From positions 1 through 64,000 of the forward strand of contig NZ_AXVD01000026.1 of assembly GCF_000482385.1 (NCBI RefSeq): a stretch of DNA of 64,000 nt, in the 5' to 3' direction. A model generated the notes under the pieces. It made no database searches. It saw only the letters and a list, made by a program, of their open reading frames with translations, and was not told where the DNA came from. A program made the position numbers and the translations under genes. This stretch comes from Nocardia sp. CNY236 (GTDB lineage Bacteria > Actinomycetota > Actinomycetes > Mycobacteriales > Mycobacteriaceae). Shown in pieces: positions 36,177 to 46,319 of the stretch; position 1 is the stretch's first letter; every line of letters begins with the position of its first letter.

Positions 36177-39100
36177 GTGTCGGTCGCGTCTGTTGCAATA
36201 GCCCGCGTGGTGCGATCGGATGGCGCGGTGCGACTTGTTCGCCGGAACACGGCAGCGTCGCGGCCGCGCGCCTGGGGCGACGAGGTGCGCGCACTGCTGG
36301 ACGATGATGCGCACGCGCCGAGGATGCAGCCGGGGTGGCGCCCATGGCAGGTGCTCGGCGGACCGGGTACCGGTAAGACAGCGCTCCTGGTGGATGTCGC
36401 CGCCGCACGAATCGCGGCCGGTGCCGATCCGGCGTCGGTGCTGGTGCTGGCGCATTCGAAACAGGCGGCCGGCGCGCTGCGCGACGCCATCGGCGCTCGG
36501 CTGGCGGGACCGGACGCCGACGCCGAGGGCGGCGTACCCGGCGCCATCCGGGAGCCGATGGTGCGGACGGTGCACTCCTATGCGTTTGCCATCCTGCGAC
36601 GTCATGCGCTGGCGCACGGCAACCCGCCGCCACGTTTGCTGACCGGCGCCGAGCAGGATGCGGCGGTGCGCGAGATGCTGCGTGGCGACCTGGTGGACAT
36701 GGCTGCGGGGGCATATGGATTGTGGCCCGAGCGCTTACGGCCCGCACTCGCGCTCGGCGGGTTCGCACAGCAGTTGCGTGACCTCATGTCGCGGGCCACC
36801 GAGCGGGGCATCGGGCCGGAGGATCTGGTCCGGCTCGGCCACGAGCACGACAAGCCGGAGTGGGTGGCTGTCGGCCGGTTCGCCATTCGCTACGAACAGA
36901 CGATGGTGCTGCGCTGGTCGGTTGGAGTCGAGACGCCGGAGGCGACGGCGCCCGCACTCGGCGCTGCCGAGTTGATCGGTGCATCGTTGGATGCACTGGC
37001 TGCCGATCCGAACCTCTTGGCCGCCGAACGCAGCAGGATCGGCTACCTGTTGGTCGATGACGCTCAGCACCTCGATCCGCAGGCGGCGACACTGGTCGAG
37101 GTGATCGGACGAGGCGCGGGGAGCACCGTGATCGCGGGCGATCCCGACCAAGCCGTGTTCGCGTTCCGCGGCGCGGACGCGCGGTTCGTCGCCGACCTCG
37201 ACGTGCGGGCCGAACAGCGGATCGTTCTGCGCGACAACCATCGGATCAGCGGGCAGGTGCACGCCGCGGCCGCACGGGTCGCCGCGCGATTGCCCGGCCG
37301 TGCGCCACAGCGTCTGTCGATACCCGATCACCCGGATTCCGCAGCGGGCGCCGAGATGCGCGTGCGCGTGCTCGCCACCCCGGCGAAGGAAGCCGCGCTC
37401 ATTGCCGATCACTTGCGACGTGCGCATTTCAGTGCGGGCGTGCCATGGTCGCACATGGCCGTGATCGTGCGTTCGGTGCCACTGACGTCACCGACGTTGC
37501 GCCGGGCGCTACACGCCGCGGGCGTGCCGGTGCACCAGCCCGTTGCCGATATCCCGCTGGCGCGGCGACGCGGCGCGAGCTGGTTGCTGCTATCGCTGCG
37601 CGCGGTGTTGGCGCGCGCCGCGACGCGTCGCGGCGGCCAACCGGAGTTCGAGCCGCAGCACGCGCTCGACCTGCTCGCCGGTCCGCTCGGCGGCGCGGAC
37701 CAGATCGCGGTGCGCCGGCTGCGCCGTGGCCTGAAGCGAGCTGTACTGGAATCGGCGCGCTCGGAAGCGGGATCGGACGATCCATCGCAGCGGGGCTCGA
37801 CGATCGACGACCGGTCGTCCGCGCGCGTGCTGAGCGACCTGGTGATCGGATCCGGTAATCCCGCGATCTTGGACCGCCTCACCGAGGTCGAGGCGGCACC
37901 CTTGCGTCGAGTACTCGACACGGTGGAGCGGGCACGAGCGGCGCACGAACACAATGCCGGTCTGGAAGATGTGCTGTGGGTGTTGTGGACCACCTCCCGC
38001 TTGGAGCGCCGCTGGGTCGCGCACTCCGAGCGTGGTGGTCCGGTCGGTGTGCAAGCCGATCGTGATCTGAATGCTGTCGTCGGACTGTTCGACGCCGCGG
38101 CCGCCTATGTCGATCGACTGCCGCGCGCCAGTATCGAAGGTTTCGTCGACTACCTCGTGCAGCAGGAGATTCCGCACGACGCCGTGCCGCCCGCCGCGCC
38201 GACCGAAGCCGTCGCGTTGCTCAGCGCGCACTCCGCCGCCGGGCGGGAGTGGGATGTGGTCGCGGTTGCCGCTGTTCAGGAAGGGATCTGGCCCAACCCG
38301 CGGCCGCGGGGCACACTGTTGCACACCGAGGATCTGGTCGACCTGGCCTCCGGTGTCTCCGGAGCCGGGGAAGAGGTGAGTCGCGTCGCACCGATTCTTG
38401 CCGAGGAACGCAGGCTGCTGTTCGTGGCCTGCAGTCGGGCTCGGCGCTCGCTGCTGGTCACCGCGGTGGAGTCCGCCGCCGGCGAACGTGACCTGGTGCC
38501 GTCTCGCTTTCTCACCGAATTGCTCGGGCACGAGGCCGCCAGCGAAGGCGATGCGTTGCCGGTGGTCGATCCCGGCCGCGCCTTGGTGATGCACTCGCTG
38601 GTGGCCGAATTACGCGGCGTCGTATGCGATCCCGCGGCCGACCCACAGCGCCAGCGGCGGGCCGCCCATCAACTGGCACGTCTGGCACACGCGGGGGTGG
38701 GCGGTACACATCCCGACGAGTGGTACGGCGCCGCCGAAACGAGCTCGGACCAACCGTTGTGGGCTGGTGACGACAGCGCGGTGACCGTATCGCCCTCCAC
38801 CATCGATCAACTACGGACGTGTCCGCTGCGGTGGGCGTTGGAACGTCACGGCGGCGCAGACGGGGACAACCCGCACGCCATCAAGGGCAATCTGGTGCAT
38901 ACCTTGGTGCAGGCACTGGCAGGCAACGTGCCCGAGGCACGGGTCCGCGCCGCGCTGCACCGCGCATGGCGGGCAGTGGAACCCGGTACCGGCTGGCATT
39001 CCCGACAAGAGCTGCGCCGTACCGAGGCAATGCTGGAGACCTTCTCGACCTGGGTGCGTAACACTCGTGACGAACTCACCCGCGCTGGCGTCGAGGTACC

Positions 39101-39599
39101 GTTCGACCGTGTGCTGCCCGCCCGGGTCGACACCGAGCCGGCCGTGCGGATTCGGGGCCGCATCGACCGGCTGGAGCGCGACCTGCATGGGCGCTTCGTG
39201 ATCATCGATGTGAAGACCGGGAAGACACCGATCACCAAGCAGGCCGCGGTCGATCACGCCCAGTTGGCGACCTACCAGGTGGCAGCCGCGGTGGGCGCGC
39301 TCGACCCCACGGCCGCCGGTGACCCGGCCGCGGACCCCGACACTGTGCCGACAGACGAACCCGGAGGTGCTCGGTTGGTGTACGTTGCCAAGCCGAGCAG
39401 AAGCGACGGAGCGACCCAGCGCGCTCAGCCCCCACTGGACGTCGAGGCGCTCGCCCGGTGGCGCGATACGATTCACCAGGCCGCGGGGGCCACCCGCGGA
39501 CCCAGCTATCTAGCCATGCGCAACGACGGTTGCCGCCACTGTCCGGTCGCCGGCAGTTGCCCCGTCCAGACCGCCGGGAGGCAGGTGACCGACGAGTGA
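36177..39599 (+). CDS. adnA: AdnA subunit of mycobacterial-type AdnAB helicase-nuclease
   Basis: This 1140-residue UvrD-like helicase has a C-terminal RecB-type nuclease domain. Walker A is LGGPGTGKT; motif II reads LLVDDAQHLD instead of the usual DE-x-Q form, in keeping with AdnA being the weaker motor of the pair. The nuclease part has GRIDRLERDLHGRFVIIDVK (Asp and Lys of the active site) and late cysteines GCRHCPVAGSCPVQ for an Fe-S cluster. GTG 36177 follows GGAGGGGG at eight bases; GTG 36159 is the alternative. AdnAB resects double-strand breaks. adnB follows 61 bases later. Confidence 0.92.
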   Translation: MSVASVAIARVVRSDGAVRLVRRNTAASRPRAWGDEVRALLDDDAHAPRMQPGWRPWQVLGGPGTGKTALLVDVAAARIAAGADPASVLVLAHSKQAAGALRDAIGARLAGPDADAEGGVPGAIREPMVRTVHSYAFAILRRHALAHGNPPPRLLTGAEQDAAVREMLRGDLVDMAAGAYGLWPERLRPALALGGFAQQLRDLMSRATERGIGPEDLVRLGHEHDKPEWVAVGRFAIRYEQTMVLRWSVGVETPEATAPALGAAELIGASLDALAADPNLLAAERSRIGYLLVDDAQHLDPQAATLVEVIGRGAGSTVIAGDPDQAVFAFRGADARFVADLDVRAEQRIVLRDNHRISGQVHAAAARVAARLPGRAPQRLSIPDHPDSAAGAEMRVRVLATPAKEAALIADHLRRAHFSAGVPWSHMAVIVRSVPLTSPTLRRALHAAGVPVHQPVADIPLARRRGASWLLLSLRAVLARAATRRGGQPEFEPQHALDLLAGPLGGADQIAVRRLRRGLKRAVLESARSEAGSDDPSQRGSTIDDRSSARVLSDLVIGSGNPAILDRLTEVEAAPLRRVLDTVERARAAHEHNAGLEDVLWVLWTTSRLERRWVAHSERGGPVGVQADRDLNAVVGLFDAAAAYVDRLPRASIEGFVDYLVQQEIPHDAVPPAAPTEAVALLSAHSAAGREWDVVAVAAVQEGIWPNPRPRGTLLHTEDLVDLASGVSGAGEEVSRVAPILAEERRLLFVACSRARRSLLVTAVESAAGERDLVPSRFLTELLGHEAASEGDALPVVDPGRALVMHSLVAELRGVVCDPAADPQRQRRAAHQLARLAHAGVGGTHPDEWYGAAETSSDQPLWAGDDSAVTVSPSTIDQLRTCPLRWALERHGGADGDNPHAIKGNLVHTLVQALAGNVPEARVRAALHRAWRAVEPGTGWHSRQELRRTEAMLETFSTWVRNTRDELTRAGVEVPFDRVLPARVDTEPAVRIRGRIDRLERDLHGRFVIIDVKTGKTPITKQAAVDHAQLATYQVAAAVGALDPTAAGDPAADPDTVPTDEPGGARLVYVAKPSRSDGATQRAQPPLDVEALARWRDTIHQAAGATRGPSYLAMRNDGCRHCPVAGSCPVQTAGRQVTDE

Positions 39600-39660
39600 A
39601 CCTGCTGCGGTCGACGCCCGCGAAGACAGGGCCGTCGCCTGCGACAGCCGAGACGACGCC

Positions 39661-42600
39661 GTGACCGACGGCCGGGTTACGCCTCACGCGCTGGCACAGG
39701 CATTGGGCCTACCGCCGCCTACCGACGAACAGGCCGCAGTCATTGCAGCGCCCCTGGGTCCGACGCTGGTGGTGGCGGGCGCGGGGGCGGGCAAGACCGA
39801 GACCATGGCCGCGCGGGTGGTGTGGATGGTGGCCAACCGGCTCGCCAGGCCAGAGGACGTGTTGGGGCTGACCTTCACGCGCAAGGCAGCCCAGCAGTTG
39901 ACCGCACGTATTCGCAGTCGGCTCGCCCGGCTCGCCGGCGCACCGATGCTGCGCGATCTCGACCCGACCGGTCTGCTGCGCACCCAGTTGGCCGGGGCGG
40001 AACCGGAGATCAGCACCTATCACTCCTATGCAGGGCGGCTGCTGACCGAATACGGTCTGCTGCTCCCGGTCGAATCTTCGGCTCGCCTGCTCACCGAGAC
40101 CCAACTCTGGCAGCTGGCTCACCGGGTGGTGCGTACCTGGGACGGCGACTTGGAGACCGAACGTTCCCCGGTAGCGGTCACGGAGGCGATACTCGCGTTG
40201 TCCGCCCAGCTGGCCGAACACCTGGTGGAGCCCGACGATCTGACCGAGGCACACTCGGAGCTGTCGAAGTTGGTGAGCACGTTGCCCCCTGGACCCCGCC
40301 AGCGTCGGGAGCCGAGCCGAGCTCTGCAGGATATCGTGCGGGTGCAGCACGAACGGGTGGCTTTGCTGCCGCTGGTGCGCCAGCTCAGCGATGAACTGCG
40401 TCGGCGCGGCGCGCTCGATTTCGGCGCGCAGATGTCGCTCGCCGCACGGCTGGCTGCCGAACATCCCGAGGTCGGCGTCGCCGAACGTGAGCGCTTTCGC
40501 GTGGTCCTGCTCGACGAGTACCAGGACACCGGTCACGCTCAGCGGGTGCTGTTGACCGCATTGTTCGGTGATGCACCCGGACCCGACGATCCCCGCGCGC
40601 CGCGTCGTCCGGCAGTTACCGCGGTCGGCGACCCGATGCAGTCGATCTATGGTTGGCGCGGCGCCTCTGCGGCGAATCTTCCCCGGTTCGTCACCGATTT
40701 TCCCAGTGCGCCCGGCGTTGTGGCCCCGACATTGGCATTGTTGACCAGCTGGCGTAATCCGCCGGAGGCGTTGGCGCTGGCGAACGTAGTGGCGGACCCA
40801 TTGCGTCGAGCGGCGCTCGACGGCGGGGGCGTCACTGTCGACGCGTTGCGCGCTCGACCCGACGCGGGGCGCGGTGTCGTGGCGCTGGCGCTCACCGACA
40901 CCGTGGTCGCCGAACGCACGTGGGTGAGTGAGCGCATCGCTGCGGAGTGGGCGGCGTGCCGGTCGGCGCGGCGACCACCGCCTACCTCCGCGGTGCTGGT
41001 GCGCCGCAATGCCGACGCCGCGCCGTTCGCGGAAGCACTGCGCGCGCAGGGGCTTCCGGTGGAAATCGTCGGGCTCGGCGGATTGCTCGCCACGCCGGAG
41101 GTCGCCGATATCGTTGCCACGCTTCGACTGGTTGCCGAGCCGGGCGCCGGCAGCGCGGCCATGCGCGTGCTGACCGGTGCACGCTGGCGGATCGCAGTGG
41201 CCGACATCGCCGCGCTGGCGCGCCGGGCCGGAGAGTTGTCGATCCATCGTCCGACGTCCGAGCGGCGGGTGCAGATCGGTGACGACGTCGCGCTCGACCA
41301 GGCGCTGCGTGCCGTTGCGCCCGAGCCCGCCGAACACGCGGGATTGGCCGATGCGATCGCGGATCCTGGTTCGGCGCAGCAGTATTCGACTGCTGGTTTC
41401 GCTCGCATCGAAGCGCTGGGTCGGGAGTTGACGGCCCTGCGTGAACGCAGCGGACAGCCGCTTGTGGAGTTCGTGGCCGACGTCGAGCGGGTCATCGGCG
41501 TCGGCGTGGAGGCTCAGACCCGGCGCGCAGTGTCGGGTAAGGGCGCCGGCCGCGAGCATTTGGACGCCTTCGCCGAAGTGGTGGCCGGGTATGCGGCCGA
41601 TGCCGGCGCTTCACTGGGCGGACTGCTCGCCTTCCTCGCCGCGGCGGAAGAGGTCGAAAATGGGCTCGAGCCGGGTGAAGTGGAGGTTGCCAAGGACCGT
41701 GTCCAAGTGTTGACCGTGCATGCGGCGAAGGGGCTGGAGTGGGAGGTCGTCGCGGTCCCGCACGTGGTGACCGGGGTGTTTCCCTCGACGATCGGTTCCG
41801 CTACGTGGCTGGGCGCGCTCACCGAACTGCCGACGGCGCTGCGCGGGGACCGCGCGCGAGGCGACGCGGCCGACGGCGTTCCCGTTCTCGAACTCGCCGA
41901 ACTGAACGATCGCACCGATCTCGATCGCGCGATCGCGCGGCACAAGCAGGCGCTCGAGCGTCGACGAACCGACGAGGAGCGCCGCCTTTTCTATGTCGCG
42001 CTCACCCGAACCGAACGCGTATTGCTCGTCTCGGCCCACCACTGGGCCGAGACCGGTGCTTCCCCGAAGGGGCCATCGGATTTTCTGCTGGAATTGAAAC
42101 AGGCCGGTGCGGATCGGGCACACGGGGTTGCGACGGTTCAGCGGTGGGATGATCCGCCCGAAGCCGAGCAAACGAACCCGTTCACCGTCAACCGCGCCAC
42201 CGCGGGGTGGCCGCGCGATCCGCTCGGCACCCACCGTGATGTCATCGAGCGCGGCGCCGCGTTGGTCCGTACCGCTTTCGCCGAGCTCGCGGCACAGACC
42301 TCCTCCGGCCCGGCGGACCGCGACGGAACCGACGGTGATCGGGACCGAGCGCCGGCCGAGACCGCGGCAGGCATCGACGGAGGAGCGGTAGGCATCGACG
42401 GAGGAGCGGTGGGCATCGACGGAGGAGCGGTGGGCATCGACGCAGGAGCGGTGGGCATCGACGCAGGAGCGGTGGACATCGACGCAGGAGCTCCCGAGTT
42501 CGCGCACGGTGCCCTCGACGACGACCGGTACCTGGATGTCGAGTCGAGGGCCAGTGCAGACTCGGACCCGGTGGGGGAATACCTGTCCAACGGTGAGTCG

Positions 42601-43416
42601 CTCGATAGCGGGAGTGGTTTCGCTGGGTTCACGGTGGGGGACTCGGCATCGCCCGAGCGCCTACGCGCTGCTCCGGATTCGGACGATCCGGAAGGGTGGG
42701 CGGCCGATGTCGATGCTCTGCTGGCCGAACACACGGCCGCCGCTGTGGCCGCCGAGGTAGTCGAACTACCCAGTCGAATAGCGGCGACCGCATTGGTCGA
42801 ACTGCGTGCAGACCCGGCGAAACTTGCTGCCCGCCTGCGTCGTCCGCTGCCCTATCCGCCGAATCCGCTGGCCCGCCGAGGCACTGCCTTTCACGCGTGG
42901 GTGCAGCGGTGGTTCGGTTCTACCGCACTGCTCGGCGTGGACGACCTGCCCGGCGGTGCCGACCCCAGCGCAGCCGACGCGGGCCTGGATGCCGAGTTCG
43001 CCGCGATGCAGCGGGCTTTCACTCGGTCTGCGTGGGCGAGTCGGAGTCCGGTGGAGGTCGAGATTCCCTTCGAGACCTCGATTGCGGGAATTGTGGTTCG
43101 CGGGCGGATGGATGCGGTGTTCGTGGAACCGGACGGAGGCTGGGTCGTGGTCGACTGGAAGACCGGCGCCGAACCCAGCGCGGCCGACCAGCCTGCGGTC
43201 GCCATGCAGCTGGCGGTCTATCGGCTGGCGTGGGCTCGTTTGATGGCGGCGCGCACAGGCAGCTCCGAGCAGGAGATGCTCGGCCGCGTGGGCGCAGCGT
43301 TCCACTACGTGCGAACCGGCCGCACAATCGCGCCGGCCACGCTGGCCGGTCCCGCGGAACTGGCCGCGTTGATCAGGAACTCCGCGCCCGTCGACTCACC
43401 GCCAGCGCCTGAGTGA
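39661..43416 (+). CDS. adnB: AdnB subunit of AdnAB helicase-nuclease
   Basis: This 1251-residue lead motor of AdnAB has Walker A VAGAGAGKTETM, Walker B VVLLDEYQDTGHAQ, helicase motif GDPMQSIYGWRGA, and a C-terminal RecB-like nuclease (VRGRMDAVF, WVVVDWKTG). Between the helicase and nuclease, residues about 904-945 are a run of six seven-residue repeats (GIDGGAV/GIDAGAV) encoded by a 21-bp tandem repeat, which is not part of the conserved enzyme and probably a flexible linker. The last 44 bases overlap the convergent DoxX gene. Acts with AdnA on DNA ends; complete by its motifs. Confidence 0.92.
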   Translation: MTDGRVTPHALAQALGLPPPTDEQAAVIAAPLGPTLVVAGAGAGKTETMAARVVWMVANRLARPEDVLGLTFTRKAAQQLTARIRSRLARLAGAPMLRDLDPTGLLRTQLAGAEPEISTYHSYAGRLLTEYGLLLPVESSARLLTETQLWQLAHRVVRTWDGDLETERSPVAVTEAILALSAQLAEHLVEPDDLTEAHSELSKLVSTLPPGPRQRREPSRALQDIVRVQHERVALLPLVRQLSDELRRRGALDFGAQMSLAARLAAEHPEVGVAERERFRVVLLDEYQDTGHAQRVLLTALFGDAPGPDDPRAPRRPAVTAVGDPMQSIYGWRGASAANLPRFVTDFPSAPGVVAPTLALLTSWRNPPEALALANVVADPLRRAALDGGGVTVDALRARPDAGRGVVALALTDTVVAERTWVSERIAAEWAACRSARRPPPTSAVLVRRNADAAPFAEALRAQGLPVEIVGLGGLLATPEVADIVATLRLVAEPGAGSAAMRVLTGARWRIAVADIAALARRAGELSIHRPTSERRVQIGDDVALDQALRAVAPEPAEHAGLADAIADPGSAQQYSTAGFARIEALGRELTALRERSGQPLVEFVADVERVIGVGVEAQTRRAVSGKGAGREHLDAFAEVVAGYAADAGASLGGLLAFLAAAEEVENGLEPGEVEVAKDRVQVLTVHAAKGLEWEVVAVPHVVTGVFPSTIGSATWLGALTELPTALRGDRARGDAADGVPVLELAELNDRTDLDRAIARHKQALERRRTDEERRLFYVALTRTERVLLVSAHHWAETGASPKGPSDFLLELKQAGADRAHGVATVQRWDDPPEAEQTNPFTVNRATAGWPRDPLGTHRDVIERGAALVRTAFAELAAQTSSGPADRDGTDGDRDRAPAETAAGIDGGAVGIDGGAVGIDGGAVGIDAGAVGIDAGAVDIDAGAPEFAHGALDDDRYLDVESRASADSDPVGEYLSNGESLDSGSGFAGFTVGDSASPERLRAAPDSDDPEGWAADVDALLAEHTAAAVAAEVVELPSRIAATALVELRADPAKLAARLRRPLPYPPNPLARRGTAFHAWVQRWFGSTALLGVDDLPGGADPSAADAGLDAEFAAMQRAFTRSAWASRSPVEVEIPFETSIAGIVVRGRMDAVFVEPDGGWVVVDWKTGAEPSAADQPAVAMQLAVYRLAWARLMAARTGSSEQEMLGRVGAAFHYVRTGRTIAPATLAGPAELAALIRNSAPVDSPPAPE
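42370..42495 (+). repeat. 21-bp tandem repeat in adnB (six copies)
   Basis: Six in-frame 21-base units encode GIDGGAV three times, GIDAGAV twice and DIDAGAP once. Copies 1-3 and 4-5 are nearly identical, suggesting recent slippage, so copy number may vary among strains. Confidence 0.92.
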
Positions 43417-43786
43417 TCAGCGGAATCTGCAGCGGAAGCCGCAGTACCGAACCGATCTTGACTACGCGCGCAGCGTTCTCGTTCGCTATCGTGTCTGTGG
43501 CGAACTGGACATTGGCCGGAAATACTGCGACGAACAACGCCGCGGCGAGACGGCCGCCGAGGCCACGGGTCCGCGGGATCATCAGCGTGGCAGCGACGCC
43601 GAGTTCGGCCACACCGGAGGCGTAGGTGTAGTCCCGGGCTCGACCGGGCAACAGCCGAGGCACGATCGAGTCGAACGGCTTGGGCCGCGCGAAATGCAAT
43701 ACTCCGCTACCGATCAGCAGAGCGGCGAGAACGAGTGCCGGGCGTCGGCCGGCATCGTCGGCGGGGACCGAGGTGATTTCTGTCAT
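43373..43786 (-). CDS. DoxX-family membrane protein
   Basis: This 137-residue protein has about four hydrophobic segments and the DoxX-like pattern: ALLIGSGVLHFARPKPFDSIVP near the start (the LHF.rP..F..ivP signature), YASGVAELGVAATLM, and FPANVQFA before the last segment. Some DoxX proteins belong to oxidative-stress membrane complexes, but most are uncharacterised. It overlaps the end of adnB by 44 bases on the opposite strand. ATG 43786. Confidence 0.8.
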   Translation of the reverse strand: MTEITSVPADDAGRRPALVLAALLIGSGVLHFARPKPFDSIVPRLLPGRARDYTYASGVAELGVAATLMIPRTRGLGGRLAAALFVAVFPANVQFATDTIANENAARVVKIGSVLRLPLQIPLITQALAVSRRARSS

Positions 43787-43925
43787 CAGGCACCCATATC
43801 ACTGTCTCGGTGCTCGCGTCGAGGGCGAGGACCCCGTGGGAAGCGGGTAGGCTCCCGTGCTGTGCCGGAGGGACGAGAGAAACCGGAGATGACCGACACG
43901 AGCAACGATATGGCGGGGGAAGCCC

Positions 43926-44981
43926 GTGTTCGGTGACCGCGCCCGCGGCCTCGGGCTGGTAAGCCGTCCGCATTTCGCCTTGGTCGGTGTACTACGAATC
44001 CCGGAAGCGCAGGCGAGCCCATGGACTTCGTTGGCCCGGCGTGTCCTGTTCGCGACCGCGCTACTGTTCGTGGCCGCGATCGTGGTGTACCTCGGTCGCG
44101 CTGGCTATCGCGACAATGCCGGCGGCCAATTGTCGTTCGCCGATGCGCTCTACTATGCGACGGTGTCGTTGTCGACGACAGGGTACGGTGATATCCACCC
44201 GGTGACGCCGCAGGCGCGGCTGGCGAACATCCTCGTCATCACACCGTTGCGCATCCTGTTCCTCATCGTTCTGGTCGGAACCACGCTCAGCGTGTTGACC
44301 GAACGCTCTCGGCAGGCTTTCAAGATTCAGCGATGGAGGCACACCGTGCGCAATCACACCGTGGTTGTCGGATACGGCACGAAAGGCAAGACCGCGATCG
44401 ACGCCATGCTCGGCGACGGCGCCCAGCCCGGGAACATCGTGGTGGTCGACACCGATGCCATTGCGCTCGAGGGGGCCGCGAATGCCGGATTGGTCACCGT
44501 GCACGGCTCGGCCACGCAGTCCGATGTGCTGCGGCTGGCCAGTATGCAGAACGCTGCCGGGGTGGTGGTCGCCACCAACCGGGACGACACCGCGGTATTG
44601 GTCACCCTGACCGCCCGAGAGCTGAACAAGTCCGCCAAGATCGTGGTCGCGATCCGTGAGGCGGAGAATACCCACCTCGTACGGCAGTCGGGCGCCGATT
44701 CGGTGGTGGTGTCCTCGGAAACCGCCGGTCGCCTACTCGGTATCGCGACGACCACACCGACGGTGGTGGAAATGATGGAGGATCTGCTCACGCCCGAGCA
44801 GGGTTTCGCCGTCGCCGAACGTGATGTGGAGCCATCCGAAATCGGCGGTTCGCCGCGGCATCTCAGCGACATCGTGCTCGGCGTGGTGCGTGGCGGGGTG
44901 CTGGTTCGCATCGGCGAGCCCGCCGTGGATGCGATCGAGGCGGGCGACAAGCTGTTGTATATACGCCGGTCGGGTAAGTGA
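43926..44981 (+). CDS. Potassium channel with RCK (TrkA-N) regulatory domain
   Basis: This 351-residue protein has two membrane segments (about 38-58 and 95-125) around a pore with the selectivity filter TTGYGDIHP, then a cytoplasmic RCK domain starting VVVGYGTKGKTAIDAML and carrying VVVDTDAIALEGA for nucleotide or ligand. This is the MthK-like layout. It matches Rv3200c in position. GTG 43926 follows GGGGGA. Regulation by nucleotides or Ca2+ is family knowledge, not visible here. Confidence 0.9.
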   Translation: MFGDRARGLGLVSRPHFALVGVLRIPEAQASPWTSLARRVLFATALLFVAAIVVYLGRAGYRDNAGGQLSFADALYYATVSLSTTGYGDIHPVTPQARLANILVITPLRILFLIVLVGTTLSVLTERSRQAFKIQRWRHTVRNHTVVVGYGTKGKTAIDAMLGDGAQPGNIVVVDTDAIALEGAANAGLVTVHGSATQSDVLRLASMQNAAGVVVATNRDDTAVLVTLTARELNKSAKIVVAIREAENTHLVRQSGADSVVVSSETAGRLLGIATTTPTVVEMMEDLLTPEQGFAVAERDVEPSEIGGSPRHLSDIVLGVVRGGVLVRIGEPAVDAIEAGDKLLYIRRSGK

Positions 44982-45016
44982 GCGCGACGGTAGCCTGTCC
45001 GCGATAGTCTCGGGCT

Positions 45017-45922
45017 ATGTCGGCATTCGAGCTCACTGGTGTTCCTCTGTTGTCCCGCTCCGCCATCGATCGGGCCGAACAGATCCGCGGCGACGAGGGA
45101 GTCTTGCGTGCCGGGTGGGGTACGGCGAAGCTGCTGCGGATCAGCCGCCGTGGGCAGGTGCGTTTCAACGAGAGCGGCCTGGTGCTGGGCTCCGCTGTCG
45201 AACTGTCCCCCGAGCCGAGTCCGGCCGCGGTGTTCCTCGGGATCGAGGACGGCGTCCACGTGTGGGCGGTGCGCGATCCGGAACTGAGCGGCTCGTTGAT
45301 CGATCTGCGAGTGCTGGCCGGAAGTAGTATCGACGACCGCACCGCCGGGCTGCTTTCGGCCGCGATCGCACTGCTGAACTGGCACGACAAGGCTGTGTTC
45401 CACAGCGCGGACGGAACCGCGACCACCGCGTCCAAGGCAGGCTGGTCGCGGGTGACCGAGAGCGGCTACGAGGAATTCCCTCGAATCGATCCCGCCGTGA
45501 TCTGTTTGATCCACGACGGTAGCGAGCGGGCATTGTTGGCCCGGCAGAGCAGTTGGCCGTCGTCGTTGTACTCGTTGTTGGCCGGATTCGTCGAGGCAGG
45601 AGAGTCGCTCGAGCGCTGCGTCGAACGCGAGATGCGCGAGGAAGTCGGTCTCGACGTACGCGAAATCAGCTACTTGGGCAGCCAGCCATGGCCGTTCCCG
45701 CGCTCACTGATGCTCGGTTTCGCCGCGATTGCGGATCCGGAGCAGCCATTGTCGTTTTCCGACGGGGAAATCGCCGAAGCCGACTGGTTCACCCGCGCCG
45801 AAGTGCGCGCGGCCTTGGCGGCGGGAGATTGGTCGATGCAGGACAAGGGCGCACGGCTGTTGCTGCCCGGCTCCATCTCTATCGCGCGCACCATCGTCGA
45901 GTCCTGGGCCGTAGCCGGCTGA
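45017..45922 (+). CDS. nudC: NAD(+) diphosphatase NudC
   Basis: This 301-residue Nudix hydrolase cleaves NAD(H) to NMN(H) and AMP and may remove NAD caps from RNA. The Nudix box is GFVEAGESLERCVEREMREEVG (split here as GFVEAGE, then REMREEVG), followed by the NudC-specific SQPWPFPRS about 17 residues later. The zinc ribbon between the N-terminal and Nudix domains lacks cysteines: the segment reads KAVFHSADGTATTASKAGW, so no zinc site is left. ATG 45017. Corresponds to Rv3199c. Confidence 0.92.
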   Translation: MSAFELTGVPLLSRSAIDRAEQIRGDEGVLRAGWGTAKLLRISRRGQVRFNESGLVLGSAVELSPEPSPAAVFLGIEDGVHVWAVRDPELSGSLIDLRVLAGSSIDDRTAGLLSAAIALLNWHDKAVFHSADGTATTASKAGWSRVTESGYEEFPRIDPAVICLIHDGSERALLARQSSWPSSLYSLLAGFVEAGESLERCVEREMREEVGLDVREISYLGSQPWPFPRSLMLGFAAIADPEQPLSFSDGEIAEADWFTRAEVRAALAAGDWSMQDKGARLLLPGSISIARTIVESWAVAG

Positions 45923-45948
45923 GCCTGCGGTCGGTGTGCGAATGGTGA

Positions 45949-46206
45949 TCAGGACATACGTGCCAGGGTCTGCCTGATGGTCGCCAAGGAGGGATTGGTC
46001 GCGGTCGAGCCGTCGGCGAACTTCACGGTCGGTACGACATGGTTGCCGCCGTTCACACTGCCGACGAATGCGGCCGACGCTTCGTCGCGTTCGATGTCGA
46101 CCTCGGAATAGCTGATTCCAGCTTCGTCCAGTTGTTTCTTCAGCCTGCGGCAGTAGCCACACCACGTCGTCGAGTACATGGTCAGCGCGGGATTCACACC
46201 AGTCAC
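45949..46206 (-). CDS. mrx1: Mycoredoxin (glutaredoxin-like)
   Basis: This 85-residue thioredoxin-fold protein with active site [14 protein letters not shown] and cis-Pro in [12 protein letters not shown] is of the mycoredoxin-1 type, which reduces mycothiol mixed disulfides. It sits between nudC and uvrD2 as Rv3198A does. It converges with nudC. Complete. Confidence 0.92.
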   Translation of the reverse strand: MTGVNPALTMYSTTWCGYCRRLKKQLDEAGISYSEVDIERDEASAAFVGSVNGGNHVVPTVKFADGSTATNPSLATIRQTLARMS

Positions 46207-46319
46207 GGGTGATGCAACGCAGAACGGTCACCGACTGTTCCGCGGGTCGGTTCGCTGGGCTCGTTGGCCTGCCGACAGGCGGCCGAGCCCGTGTCGGTCG
46301 TCGGTGTCATGATGGCGGC

